A stretch of DNA of 64,000 bases from Leuconostoc gasicomitatum LMG 18811 (GTDB lineage: Bacteria; Bacillota; Bacilli; Lactobacillales; Lactobacillaceae). The stretch is from the NCBI RefSeq assembly GCF_000196855.1, contig NC_014319.1, positions 1,240,001-1,304,000 of the forward strand. The letters run 5' to 3'. Positions 10,071-18,452 of this stretch are shown piece after piece. The notes beneath the pieces are model-generated. The model had not been told where the DNA came from and did not search any database. It saw nothing but the letters and a program-made list of their open reading frames with translations. Position numbers and translations under genes: made by a program. How positions within the stretch are numbered: the stretch's first letter is position 1; every line of letters begins with the position of its first letter.

Positions 10071-11172
10071 GTGCTTGACTCCATTCATATAATTTTTTAA
10101 TATTGTCTTCGCCAACTACTGTGATGTGTCCCATCTTACGATTGCGTTTTATCGCTGCTTTACCATAATCATGGAAGTGCCATTCTGAATGATTTACCAA
10201 ATCATTTCTAGCTTGTTGAATCTCATCTCCTAATAAATTTAGCATGAGTGCTGGCTTTTCTAGCGTAATCTCAGGTATTGTTAAACCTGTAATGCTACGA
10301 ATATGACCTTCAAATTGTGAGACGTTCGTTGCTTCAATACTGTAATGTCCAGAATTGTGTGGCCGTGGTGCAAGTTCGTTCACCCAAACATTGTCATCAC
10401 TGACGAATAATTCTATGCCCAAGACACCTCTTAAATCTAATGCATTTGCAATTTCAGTTGCAATTTGTTGTATTTTTTTTGTAAGGACTGCACTAATATT
10501 AGCAGGTACAAAACTTGTTTTCAAAATGTGATCAACATGCACGTTTTCAGAAATTGGCCACATCGTCACATTATTTTGAACATCACGTGTCACCATGATA
10601 CTCAGCTCTTTTTGAAATGGCACCTTTTGTTCTAATATAAGTGTCCCTGTTGGAAATTTTTTAACGATTTGATCAACATCATCTTGATTATCCACATGCC
10701 ATTGGCCATGACCATCATAACCACCACTCACAGTTTTAAGAATTGCGGGAAACTTTATTTTTGCTACTGCTACTTTAAACTCTTTAGCATCATGAATCGC
10801 TATAAATTTAGCCACAGGTACTTTGGCAATATTTTGTACAAATGTTTTTTCTGTTAATCGATTACTTGTTATTTCAAGTAATCGCGTACCTTGAGGTAAG
10901 CTTTTTTTTTGTTTGGATAAGGTAACAATATCAACATTTTCAAATTCATATGTCAAAACATCACTACGTTTTGACAGTTCAGTTAACGCTGACACATCAT
11001 CATATTCAGCAACAATTTGAAAATCTGATACCTGCCCAGCTGGTGATGCCACAGTTGGATCCAAAACACCGACTTTATATCCCATCATTTTTGCGGACAA
11101 TGCCATCATTTGTCCTAATTGACCACCACCAATAATACCAATCGTTGCTGGCGGTAAAACAATATTTGTCAT
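10057..11172 (-). CDS. purK: N5-carboxyaminoimidazole ribonucleotide synthase
   Basis: ATP-grasp enzyme that makes N5-CAIR from AIR, ATP and bicarbonate, working with PurE. 371 aa. Seen: GIIGGGQLGQMMALSA (nucleotide fold), LKTVSGGYDGHGQW (ATP-grasp loop) and NELAPRPHNSGHYS (catalytic region). The start overlaps the purE stop by 4 nt. Confidence 0.97.
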   Translation of the reverse strand: MTNIVLPPATIGIIGGGQLGQMMALSAKMMGYKVGVLDPTVASPAGQVSDFQIVAEYDDVSALTELSKRSDVLTYEFENVDIVTLSKQKKSLPQGTRLLEITSNRLTEKTFVQNIAKVPVAKFIAIHDAKEFKVAVAKIKFPAILKTVSGGYDGHGQWHVDNQDDVDQIVKKFPTGTLILEQKVPFQKELSIMVTRDVQNNVTMWPISENVHVDHILKTSFVPANISAVLTKKIQQIATEIANALDLRGVLGIELFVSDDNVWVNELAPRPHNSGHYSIEATNVSQFEGHIRSITGLTIPEITLEKPALMLNLLGDEIQQARNDLVNHSEWHFHDYGKAAIKRNRKMGHITVVGEDNIKKLYEWSQAHGQH

Positions 11173-11654
11173 ATTAATTCCGCCTCACTAACAATAGACT
11201 TTTGTGTTTGTTCCTTTCGAAATACCACTAATTTTTCTCTCACTTCTTCATGATGTAAAGCAATAATTTGTGCAGCTAGAATGCCGGCATTTTTTGCTCC
11301 TGCATCACCAATAGCGACAGTAGCAACAGGAATGCCAGCTGGCATCTGAACAATTGATAGCAATGAATCCATACCGTTTAGAGCATGTGACTGCATAGGA
11401 ACGCCAATTACTGGAACAAGTGTATTCGCTGCAATCATACCAGGTAAATGAGCTGCACCACCTGCACCTGCAATAATTACTTGTAAGCCATTTTTTTGTG
11501 CCGCCTGGCCAAATGTTTGTAACTGTTCAGGCATTCTATGAGCAGAAATAACGTGCTTTTCATACGTTATGCCGAGCTTTTCTAATAACAAAGTTGTTTG
11601 TTGCATAGCAGGCCAATCACTTGTTGATCCCATAACTACAGCGACTTGTGTCAT
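11169..11654 (-). CDS. purE: N5-carboxyaminoimidazole ribonucleotide mutase
   Basis: Converts N5-CAIR to CAIR, 161 aa, first gene of the purine operon. Seen: VVMGSTSDWPAM and ISAHRMPEQL, both active-site segments of class I PurE. The ATG at 11654 has GGAG 6 nt upstream; 12 extra in-frame codons upstream overlap a PurBox-like motif and are unlikely to be translated. Leads an unbroken chain of ten genes with overlaps or short gaps. Confidence 0.96.
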   Translation of the reverse strand: MTQVAVVMGSTSDWPAMQQTTLLLEKLGITYEKHVISAHRMPEQLQTFGQAAQKNGLQVIIAGAGGAAHLPGMIAANTLVPVIGVPMQSHALNGMDSLLSIVQMPAGIPVATVAIGDAGAKNAGILAAQIIALHHEEVREKLVVFRKEQTQKSIVSEAELI

Positions 11655-11662
11655 ATTATTCT

Positions 11663-11735
11663 CCATTGTTCGTGTTTTATTCAAAATCACAAATACTATT
11701 CTTCCCTTGTTCGTTTACTATTCCAATTTAACAGA
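11663..11735 (-). promoter_or_regulatory. purE promoter and leader with two ACGAACAA motifs
   Basis: Minus-strand extended -10 TGTTAAATT (11733-11725), predicted start near 11718, no good -35. Two direct ACGAACAA motifs lie downstream (about 11714-11707 and 11672-11665), inside the leader. The upstream PurBox candidate is in the palindrome at 11786-11814. Confidence 0.6.
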
Positions 11736-11782
11736 AAACAGCATAAAATGCTTCGCTTTTAAATAAGAAAATTCACACAAAC

Positions 11783-11814
11783 AAAAAAAACGTTCGTTAT
11801 ATACGAACGTTTTT
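11783..11814 (-). promoter_or_regulatory. Perfect 12-bp inverted repeat with T-tract: terminator and probable PurBox
   Basis: Minus-strand arms AAAAACGTTCGT and ACGAACGTTTTT (11814-11803 and 11797-11786) with loop ATATA and a run of T to 11783. It looks like a strong terminator for the upstream transporter gene. Its downstream arm also carries TAACGAAC, centred on 11794, exactly 69 bp before the end of the purE -10, the same distance as at purD. A third CGTTCG copy lies at about 11834-11843. I read it as a dual-use element. Confidence 0.6.
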
Positions 11815-11905
11815 ATACTTTTTATACATATTTACGAACGTTTGCTTTGTAAGCACTTTCATAAATCTAAAATCTTAATATTCGCTTCTCACTCATATTG
11901 TGAAT

Positions 11906-13381
11906 TTAACGGCTACTACGCGCCATACGCTTTTCGGCATAACCTAATGCACGGCTAATACTAAAGGTTAATACAAAGTAAATCAATGAGGTGATTAGTA
12001 ATGGGAAGAATGGCTGGAAACTAGCGCCCTGTACCACCCCAGTTTGGAACATTAACTCACCAACACCAATGACTGACACAACGGATCCTTCTTTAATAAC
12101 CGTCACAAATTCATTCCCCAACGCTGGTAAAATATTTTTAATGGCTTGCGGTAAAATAATGTACCGCATAGATTTCCCTTTAGATAGACCAAGAGACCTT
12201 GCTGCCTCTGTTTGACCGTAGTTAACTGAATTAATACCTGAACGAATAATTTCAGCAACATAGGCGGCGGAATTTAATCCCATTGCCAACGCACCAGCAG
12301 CAAAAGCTGATAAATTCAATCCGATAACTTGTGTGCCGAAAAATACCATAAATGCCTGAACTAACAAAGGTGTCCCACGTACATATTCAATGTATATATT
12401 GCCCAGTGACTTCAATATGAAGTTTGGTGACAATTTAAATAGCGCCAACACCGTCCCGAGTACAGCACCAATAACAACTGCAATTGCTGCTAAAGCAAGT
12501 GTAATCAACGTACCTTTAATAAACAAATTACCATATTTTGCCCAAAATGATTGTTTGGCAAACATTAACGTATTTGCCTCTTTTTGGTAGGCTTTTAATT
12601 TACCAGATGACACAATGCCATCTATTGAAGCGTTAATTTTTGACTGCAACACGGGTGAATTTTTCCGCATTGCAATTGAGACAGCCCCTTCAGATTCATT
12701 TGGCTTTGGGTAAATCACTTGAAGTGCCTTATTTTGTTGTGCATAGGCTTCAGAAATTGGATCATTTAAGACAACACCTGAAATCTTGCCAGCCGATAAT
12801 TGAGAAACTAAATCCGGTACCTTCTGGATACTAACTAATGTCGATGAAGGCATGTTATTCTGTACAAAAGTTTCCTGCGTTGTTTGTCGTTGTGCGCCTA
12901 CCTTTTTACCAGAAAACGAATCAACATTAGTTGTAAACTGTGGCGCATTCTTTTTTAAGATTAATATTGTTTGTTTGGGTGACATATAAGATTTTGAAAA
13001 ATCAACAACTTTTTCACGCTCGGGTGTTGCATTAATACCTGAGATGATCACATCAATTTTACCAGTTTGCACAGCACCAATTAACCCATCAAATCCCATC
13101 TCTTTAATTTGAATTTTTACACCCAAATCTTTAGCGATTTGTTTTGCCATAGACACTTCAAAACCAACGATTTGATCGCGGCCACCAACTGTAGCATGAA
13201 ATTCAAATGGTGCATAATCAGCTGACAAACCAACAATTAAAACACCACGTTTTTTAATCGCAGCGTAGGCTGGATCAGTATCTGCCGCCTGTGTTTGTGG
13301 AACAAATACTAGAAACATTGGCAGCAATAATATCAATCCCATCGCCGTCATGACCAGTTTTTTTACAATTTTTTGTACCAT
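11906..13381 (-). CDS. Polar amino acid (glutamine-type) ABC transporter, fused substrate-binding and permease protein
   Basis: 491 aa. A signal peptide ends around residue 32 (TQA-A). A family 3 solute-binding domain follows (about 38-270; GVLIVGLSADYAPFEF, GFDGLIGAVQTGKID, DFSKSYM), then a His/Glu/Gln-type permease (about 290-490) with several membrane segments and the EAA loop EAARSLGLSKGKSMRYIILPQA region. This is the GlnP-like architecture of lactic acid bacteria. No ATPase gene is adjacent; the nearest candidate is at 34231-34965. ATG 13381 has AGGAG about 10 nt upstream. Confidence 0.92.
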   Translation of the reverse strand: MVQKIVKKLVMTAMGLILLLPMFLVFVPQTQAADTDPAYAAIKKRGVLIVGLSADYAPFEFHATVGGRDQIVGFEVSMAKQIAKDLGVKIQIKEMGFDGLIGAVQTGKIDVIISGINATPEREKVVDFSKSYMSPKQTILILKKNAPQFTTNVDSFSGKKVGAQRQTTQETFVQNNMPSSTLVSIQKVPDLVSQLSAGKISGVVLNDPISEAYAQQNKALQVIYPKPNESEGAVSIAMRKNSPVLQSKINASIDGIVSSGKLKAYQKEANTLMFAKQSFWAKYGNLFIKGTLITLALAAIAVVIGAVLGTVLALFKLSPNFILKSLGNIYIEYVRGTPLLVQAFMVFFGTQVIGLNLSAFAAGALAMGLNSAAYVAEIIRSGINSVNYGQTEAARSLGLSKGKSMRYIILPQAIKNILPALGNEFVTVIKEGSVVSVIGVGELMFQTGVVQGASFQPFFPLLITSLIYFVLTFSISRALGYAEKRMARSSR

Positions 13382-13417
13382 ATCTTCAATTCTCCTATAT
13401 CCTAATTAACGTAATTA

Positions 13418-13446
13418 ATCATAACTTGTTATGAATTTTTATGCAA
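13418..13446 (-). promoter_or_regulatory. Promoter of the fused transporter gene, with palindrome
   Basis: Minus-strand TTGCAT (13446-13441), 17-bp spacer, TATGAT (13423-13418). The palindrome CATAACTTGTTATG (13420-13433) covers the -10 and part of the spacer, a position suited to a repressor site. The regulator is unknown. Confidence 0.65.
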
Positions 13447-13509
13447 TGTTTTCAAGCTAATATTCATCAATAGGTTGTATATTGAATTAATCAATGCATA
13501 AAACATCAT

Positions 13510-13534
13510 AAAAAAAACGCCACAAAGTGACGTC
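13510..13534 (-). terminator. Terminator of rnpB
   Basis: Minus-strand stem ACGTCAC / GTGGCGT (one G-T pair) followed by eight T, right after the RNase P RNA. Confidence 0.75.
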
Positions 13535-13541
13535 TCCTGTT

Positions 13542-13921
13542 GCAAGTATCTGTAGGCCATGTTTTGTTCCAGTAATATGCAGGATCATATTACCTTCGGT
13601 AATCATCTATCTAAGTTTGTTGCCAAACCATACCGATCATCGCTTCAATTTGCTAGATCAGCCGCCCCTACCAAAAGTTTGGGTTGCCCACTTGTGGGGT
13701 TTACCTCGTCTCAAACGTTAACTTTCATTAACGCATACGTTTCTATGGCACCTTCGAGCCTATTAAGACATAGCCGTAACCTTAGCCTTTTCGACCGCCG
13801 TAGCATCTCTGCTCCTGGGTTTATTTTTTATCCCAGCACAAACACTACAATCATCTCAGATTGTGTGAGCATGGACCTTCCTCACGCTAGAAATATAGCG
13901 CGCAATTACCCGATACTTACA
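13542..13921 (-). ncRNA. rnpB: RNase P RNA, B-type
   Basis: Catalytic RNA that matures tRNA 5' ends. Read on the minus strand, it starts with AAGTATC, which pairs with GATACTT at the 3' end (helix P1). Conserved elements seen are GAGGAAGGTCCATGCTCAC near the 5' end, AGGAGCAGAGATGC, GAAGGTGCCATAGAAACG and ACAAAACATGGCCTACAGA near the 3' end. About 380 nt, normal for Bacillus-type (B) RNA. Ends were placed from P1 and are good to a few bases. It is followed by a terminator. Confidence 0.93.
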
Positions 13922-13986
13922 AATTGAAAATTATTGACACAAATGATTTAATATGTCATTGACGGTTCATTAACCAACCAAGTACG

Positions 13987-14376
13987 TTAGATATTTTCAG
14001 CGTCATGTCCGAATACAGCACGTTCTAAATTAGCAACACGTTTAATTAAATCTAAATTAGTCACTACTTGTGCAGGCTTTGGTGTTTCAACCACAGGCGC
14101 CACATATGGTGCTTCAGGAATTACCGTAGCAGCTGGTGTCACTACCTGAGATTGCTGTTTCACAGCCACTAATTGTTCCTGTGAAGCCTTCAATGCCGTC
14201 TGCAAACGTGCTACTTCATTTTGCAATTGGTCTATACGACCCGCATAGGCACCATAATCTTTAATAATATCATCTAAAAAATTATCAACATCAGCTGGAT
14301 CATATCCAACACCCATACGTTTTTGCTTGAAAACACGTTCTAGAATATCTTTTTGCGTGTACTTTACTTGTTCCAC
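13987..14376 (-). CDS. gpsB: Cell division protein GpsB/DivIVA family
   Basis: 129 aa. Coordinates peptidoglycan synthesis between septum and side wall and binds PBP1-type synthases. The N-terminal membrane-binding part shows YTQKDILERVFKQK and GYDPADVDNFLDDI, then a coiled coil (about 45-80), a Pro/Val/Ala-rich linker and a short C-terminal trimerisation segment (LIKRVANLERAVFG). The GTG at 14376 is taken as start because AGGTG lies 7 nt upstream; the ATG at 14391 overlaps that site. Neighbour of ypsA and pbp1A, as in Bacillus and streptococci. Confidence 0.92.
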   Translation of the reverse strand: MEQVKYTQKDILERVFKQKRMGVGYDPADVDNFLDDIIKDYGAYAGRIDQLQNEVARLQTALKASQEQLVAVKQQSQVVTPAATVIPEAPYVAPVVETPKPAQVVTNLDLIKRVANLERAVFGHDAENI

Positions 14377-14452
14377 AAGTTCACACCTCATTTATTTTTT
14401 TACTCATTTAATATTACCAATAAATAACTAAAATTACAAGGTAATTACTCTC

Positions 14453-15025
14453 TTATTCATAAAAATTAGACTTTTCTTCATGTATTTCTTCATATTCTGT
14501 TGCATAATCCTGCAATTGATCCATATCAATCGTTGTCAACGGATATGGCATGATACTTTGATGTTTTTGAATCGCACGATAATCGTAAACAGGCTTTCCT
14601 TCAAAATCTAAATCATATACTAAAATGGCACCATCAGTATGCGTAAGCATAAATTGCTGATAATTTTTAAGTTGCTGGGGACCTTCATATGGTGCTTGTG
14701 ATACGCTCTCGCAAAAATCACTTTTTGAAATTAGTGACTGAAGGCGCGCTTGATTATCAGGTTTCCATTGACTACCAAACTTTTGAAACGGCAACATCAT
14801 AGCAACTTTTAAAGCCGGAAATTCTTGTTTCAAATCTGAAACAACCGCCACTGTCCATTGTTCAATACCCATTTGACCACCAGTAATTACCCATTCAAGA
14901 CCGTTATCTATCTGTTCTCTAAGGGTACGATTTAAAGCGTATTTAATCACTGCAATTTTGGGGTCTTTATCACCAAATGTGCCAATTTCGTAATTACGAT
15001 ATCCCGTTACCCATAATCTTGACAT
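14453..15025 (-). CDS. ypsA: YpsA/DUF1273 family protein
   Basis: 190 aa. YpsA belongs to the SLOG superfamily of nucleotide-binding Rossmann proteins and is linked to cell division in Firmicutes; its biochemical role is not settled. Seen: [13 protein letters not shown] at the N-terminus, [11 protein letters not shown] (glycine-rich motif) and [13 protein letters not shown] 15025 has GGAGG 8 nt upstream. Lies between pbp1A and gpsB, the classical ypsA-gpsB neighbourhood. Confidence 0.92.
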   Translation of the reverse strand: MSRLWVTGYRNYEIGTFGDKDPKIAVIKYALNRTLREQIDNGLEWVITGGQMGIEQWTVAVVSDLKQEFPALKVAMMLPFQKFGSQWKPDNQARLQSLISKSDFCESVSQAPYEGPQQLKNYQQFMLTHTDGAILVYDLDFEGKPVYDYRAIQKHQSIMPYPLTTIDMDQLQDYATEYEEIHEEKSNFYE

Positions 15026-15040
15026 CTCACTCACCTCCAA

Positions 15041-15067
15041 AATAAAAGTCTTGCCTACGCAAGACTT
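15041..15067 (-). terminator. Terminator after pbp1A
   Basis: Minus-strand stem AAGTCTTGC / GCAAGACTT with a 4-nt loop (15067-15046), then TTATTTT. It lies between the pbp1A stop and the ypsA ribosome site. Confidence 0.75.
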
Positions 15068-15079
15068 CTATCGTTCAGA

Positions 15080-17248
15080 CTAATTATTACCCGTTGTTGC
15101 ACCCACAGCTGCAGATCCTGAAATACCTGCTTCTGCCGGAGTCTCACCAGATTGTGGTAATGAATTAACCAACGGTAAACCACCATTACTCCATTTTTCA
15201 CCCTTAACTTCATATTCTACAATATTGCCTCTTACTTTTGGCGTTACCGTATCTGGTGCTGTCCAATCAGTATTTGGTTTATTTTGCATGGCATATGACA
15301 TGACTCTCTGATAATATTGCGCTGGTAGGTCTTGATATGTCCAAGGAATATAATTTTTAGCAGGCCAATCATAACCAGTCCATACTGATAACGCATATGC
15401 TTTTGTGAAACCAGTAAACCAGGCATCCTTAATAGCTTGGTCTGGCATGTTTTCATTATCACCATAAGCTACCAATCCTGATTTCCCAGCCTGGTGTAGT
15501 CCTGGAATGATTGCATCACTGGCTGTTGCATTTGGCTTGATGACACCTTTCATCATATCAGTTAACATGAAGGCTGTACTCGTTTTCATTGCCCGCTTAC
15601 CAGTAGTATTATAATTATGAGTTGTGCCATCAGCTGTTACAATCTTAGTAATGTAGCTTGGTTTATAATAGGTACCGCCATTGGCAATGGCGCCATAGGC
15701 ACCTGCTTCTTGTTCTGTTGAAGCATCTAAATTAATTGCATCCTGGCCACCTGGTATATGATTAGTTGGTACACCAAGACTATTAACAAACTTCCCAGCA
15801 CTTGCACCACCAACTTCTTCCAAAGTTCGTGCTGCCGGAATATTACGTGACTGGGTCAACGCTGAACGCATCGTGATGTTCCCCATATCCTTGCGATCCC
15901 AATTATAGACATCAATATTGGTACCAGGGTACTTATATTTTTTATCTTCAACTGTGCGATATGTTGGCCAATTCAAGTACTCAATAGCTGGTCCATAATC
16001 TAGCAGTGGCTTAATTGATGATCCGGCTGATCGTCCAGTTAGCGTAGCATGATTAGTTGCCTGTAAAATTTGATTATTACGACTGCCGATTTGTGCAACA
16101 ACTTTTCCGTTGCTGGGATCTGTCATAGTTGCGCCAATTTGCGCGTCTTCCGAGGGAAAAGCTACACTATTGCCGTTAGCAGTATCATACATGTACTGTT
16201 GCATAGTTGAATCCATATTTGTATAAATTTTCAAACCAGATTTTGTTGTATCATAACCTAATGCCTTGGCCTCGGCAATTGTTGACTTCACATACGCATC
16301 TGTCACTTGTCGATTATTATTTGCTAACTTGGCTTTTGTAGTTAAATCTTGTAGTCCATCAGTTACCGATGTTTTAGTGGCTGCAGTTGCTTGATTTTGT
16401 GTGATTGCACCATACTTAACCATGGCAGACAGAACAGTGTTACGCCGTTCTGTAGCACGTGATGTGTCTTTTAAATACGGATCATAGTTTGTTGGCGATT
16501 GTGGCATGCCAGCTAGTAAGGCAAGTTGCGCCAATGATAATTGTGTCAGTGGTTTACCATAAAAATACTCAGATGCCGTTTTCATACCTGAGACACCATG
16601 TCCCATGTAAACCTTGTTCATATAGAAGGTTAATATTTCATCTTTTGAAAAATTCTTTTCAACACGCATTGCCAATACTGCTTCTTGTGCCTTACGCTTG
16701 ATCGTTTGATCAGCTGTTGATGTACTAAACACTGATAATTTAACTAGCTGTTGCGTTAAAGTTGAACCACCTTGCATACCCAATGATGAACCGCGAATAT
16801 TAGCTAATAAGGCACCAGCAATACGAATAGGGTCAACACCATTATGCTTATAAAAACGTCGATCCTCAGTTGCAACAACCGCTTGTTTTAACTGTTTTGG
16901 AATTTCATTTGAATTTGCATAATCACGATCTACTGTTGATAATTTCCAAATTGCATTTTCTTGATTATCATAAATGCTACTCGATGTTTCAGAGGCTAAA
17001 TTGGCTTGTGTGATGTTCGGTGCATCGTTTGCATATGTCACAAATACCGCTGTTCCAGCCAGACCGCCAATGATTCCTAAAACAACTAACCACAAAAATA
17101 TTGCTAATACCCAATGTCGTTTTTTTCTTGGCTTTTTGGGACCGCCATTACCATTTGATTTTGGTATGCGTGGCGGTTCAGTTGCCGGATGGTTATCGTA
17201 CATATTGCGATTGCGATTCACACGCGACCATTGATTTTCGTTTGCCAT
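15080..17248 (-). CDS. pbp1A: Class A penicillin-binding protein (PBP1A)
   Basis: 722 aa bifunctional peptidoglycan synthase. Basic cytoplasmic tail, one membrane segment (about 46-72), glycosyltransferase domain with catalytic Glu128 in ATEDRRFYKHNG and GGSTLTQQLVK (160-170), transpeptidase with SSIK at 410-413 and SRN at 467-469. The third motif is KSG (589-591, AGKSGLVAY) instead of the usual KTGT. The distance from AGGAG to ATG 17248 is long (13 nt), so initiation may be inefficient. It follows recU by 23 nt, the conserved recU-pbp1 pair. Confidence 0.93.
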   Translation of the reverse strand: MANENQWSRVNRNRNMYDNHPATEPPRIPKSNGNGGPKKPRKKRHWVLAIFLWLVVLGIIGGLAGTAVFVTYANDAPNITQANLASETSSSIYDNQENAIWKLSTVDRDYANSNEIPKQLKQAVVATEDRRFYKHNGVDPIRIAGALLANIRGSSLGMQGGSTLTQQLVKLSVFSTSTADQTIKRKAQEAVLAMRVEKNFSKDEILTFYMNKVYMGHGVSGMKTASEYFYGKPLTQLSLAQLALLAGMPQSPTNYDPYLKDTSRATERRNTVLSAMVKYGAITQNQATAATKTSVTDGLQDLTTKAKLANNNRQVTDAYVKSTIAEAKALGYDTTKSGLKIYTNMDSTMQQYMYDTANGNSVAFPSEDAQIGATMTDPSNGKVVAQIGSRNNQILQATNHATLTGRSAGSSIKPLLDYGPAIEYLNWPTYRTVEDKKYKYPGTNIDVYNWDRKDMGNITMRSALTQSRNIPAARTLEEVGGASAGKFVNSLGVPTNHIPGGQDAINLDASTEQEAGAYGAIANGGTYYKPSYITKIVTADGTTHNYNTTGKRAMKTSTAFMLTDMMKGVIKPNATASDAIIPGLHQAGKSGLVAYGDNENMPDQAIKDAWFTGFTKAYALSVWTGYDWPAKNYIPWTYQDLPAQYYQRVMSYAMQNKPNTDWTAPDTVTPKVRGNIVEYEVKGEKWSNGGLPLVNSLPQSGETPAEAGISGSAAVGATTGNN

Positions 17249-17271
17249 AATGACTAGAGTACTCCTAATTG

Positions 17272-17886
17272 TTAGTTTAAATGTTCAAAATACTGATCAA
17301 CAGCCTTTAAATAATCTAGACTCGGATTGAGACTATTTGGCACAACGTAACTATCACGCACAATTTCATGATATGAAATTGATTGCTTTCCTTTCAGTTT
17401 TTGCCACTGTGCAATCAAGTATTGGGCTGGATACAAATAGGTTTCATCTAAACTTGTAAATTTAATAATCACAAATCCAACACCATGCTGCGATAAAATA
17501 CTTGCCAAATGAACAATTTGATGTTCATGGAAATTTTTTAACGGAAATGATGTTTTGTTTTTAGTTTCTTTTGCATCAAAATCAAGATAACGTCCTTGAT
17601 ACACACCATTATAATCAGTTGTTGAAGCCTGTTTAAAATACGCTTCAGTAATTTTCGCCGCCGAACGTGCGGGATAATCAACTTTCACAATTGTTATTGG
17701 TGTTGGCTTTTTATGGATGACTGCTAAATGATTTGCAAGATAGTAGTCATTTGCAAGGTTAATTTCCTCCTCCAAACCCATTCCTCGTTTACCGAAGGTT
17801 AATGCCTTTTTAGTTGTTTTACCTGTACGTATTGTATTTTGAATTTCTTGGGCACGATGAGTCCCTGCAGGATAATTGATTGCCAT
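17272..17886 (-). CDS. recU: Holliday junction resolvase RecU
   Basis: 204 aa endonuclease that resolves Holliday junctions. Seen: FGKRGMGLEEEINLAN near residue 35, the metal-binding part GRYLDFDAKETKNKTSFPLKNF in the middle, and HQIVHLASILSQHG. ATG 17886 has AGAGG 5 nt upstream; the in-frame ATG at 17904 lacks a site. Upstream is a TTGTCA / TGGTAAAAT promoter with a short 15-bp spacer. Confidence 0.93.
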   Translation of the reverse strand: MAINYPAGTHRAQEIQNTIRTGKTTKKALTFGKRGMGLEEEINLANDYYLANHLAVIHKKPTPITIVKVDYPARSAAKITEAYFKQASTTDYNGVYQGRYLDFDAKETKNKTSFPLKNFHEHQIVHLASILSQHGVGFVIIKFTSLDETYLYPAQYLIAQWQKLKGKQSISYHEIVRDSYVVPNSLNPSLDYLKAVDQYFEHLN

Positions 17887-18092
17887 TAATCCTCTCAACT
17901 TCAAATTTTAAACTATATAATTACTATTTTACCATAAAAGAAAAGATGACAAGCTAAAATTTGGTATCTTTTCTCTGCTTTATAATATAACAGTTGTTGA
18001 TACTACTTCAACTATTAATCAAAAAAATTTGTATGCGTGATTTCTAAACGTATTAACGCTATAGTGCGTCATTTACGATCAACTAGCTGATG

Positions 18093-18200
18093 CTATTTAA
18101 AACTATTTTTCAATTTAACTATAAAAATATTACCCATTGTAATCAAGGAAGTATGACCAAGTAACACTTGTATCATCATGACATGCCTACCAAACTTTGT
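18093..18200 (-). pseudogene. Possible decayed C-terminal fragment of a tyrosine recombinase
   Basis: Within the gene-free stretch 17905-18345, the minus strand encodes an open fragment RGTKFGRHVMMIQ followed by VLLGHTSLITMGNIFI and a stop. The LLGHTS-I pattern resembles the LGHSSI-T segment before the catalytic Tyr of phage-type integrases. There is no start, no upstream R-H-x-x-R box and a stop just before it. Only about 35 codons, so this could be chance. The rest of the stretch is AT-rich without recognisable content. Confidence 0.3.
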
Positions 18201-18345
18201 ACCCCTTTACTTGTATATATCTGATTATTCTATAGAAAAGGTGAACTTATTATACAAGCATATTTTTTCAAGAATCAAGAACAATTGACACACATTGATC
18301 AACATGTAAATTATAATAACAAAATGATAATTCAATATCACGCAC

Positions 18346-18378
18346 AAAAAAATACGATAAAGGCTAACCTCATCGTAA
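18346..18378 (-). terminator. Terminator of the gua operon
   Basis: Minus-strand stem TACGAT / ATCGTA extended by GAGG / CCTT, followed by seven T, about 75 nt after the guaA stop. Confidence 0.75.
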
Positions 18379-18452
18379 TTTTTTTGTAAACACAACTTTT
18401 CATGTTCCCATAAAACGCTCTAAACCACTTTATGAAAGAATCTATTTTAATG

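Noticed and set aside
11832-11843. CGTTCG copy as part of a CRISPR-like or transposon terminal repeat
   Set aside because: Its match to the other ACGAAC motifs and its position fit a PurR-type site instead.
13559-13927. 122-codon open frame on the plus strand
   Set aside because: Lies antisense to the RNase P RNA; no ribosome site and no protein family pattern.
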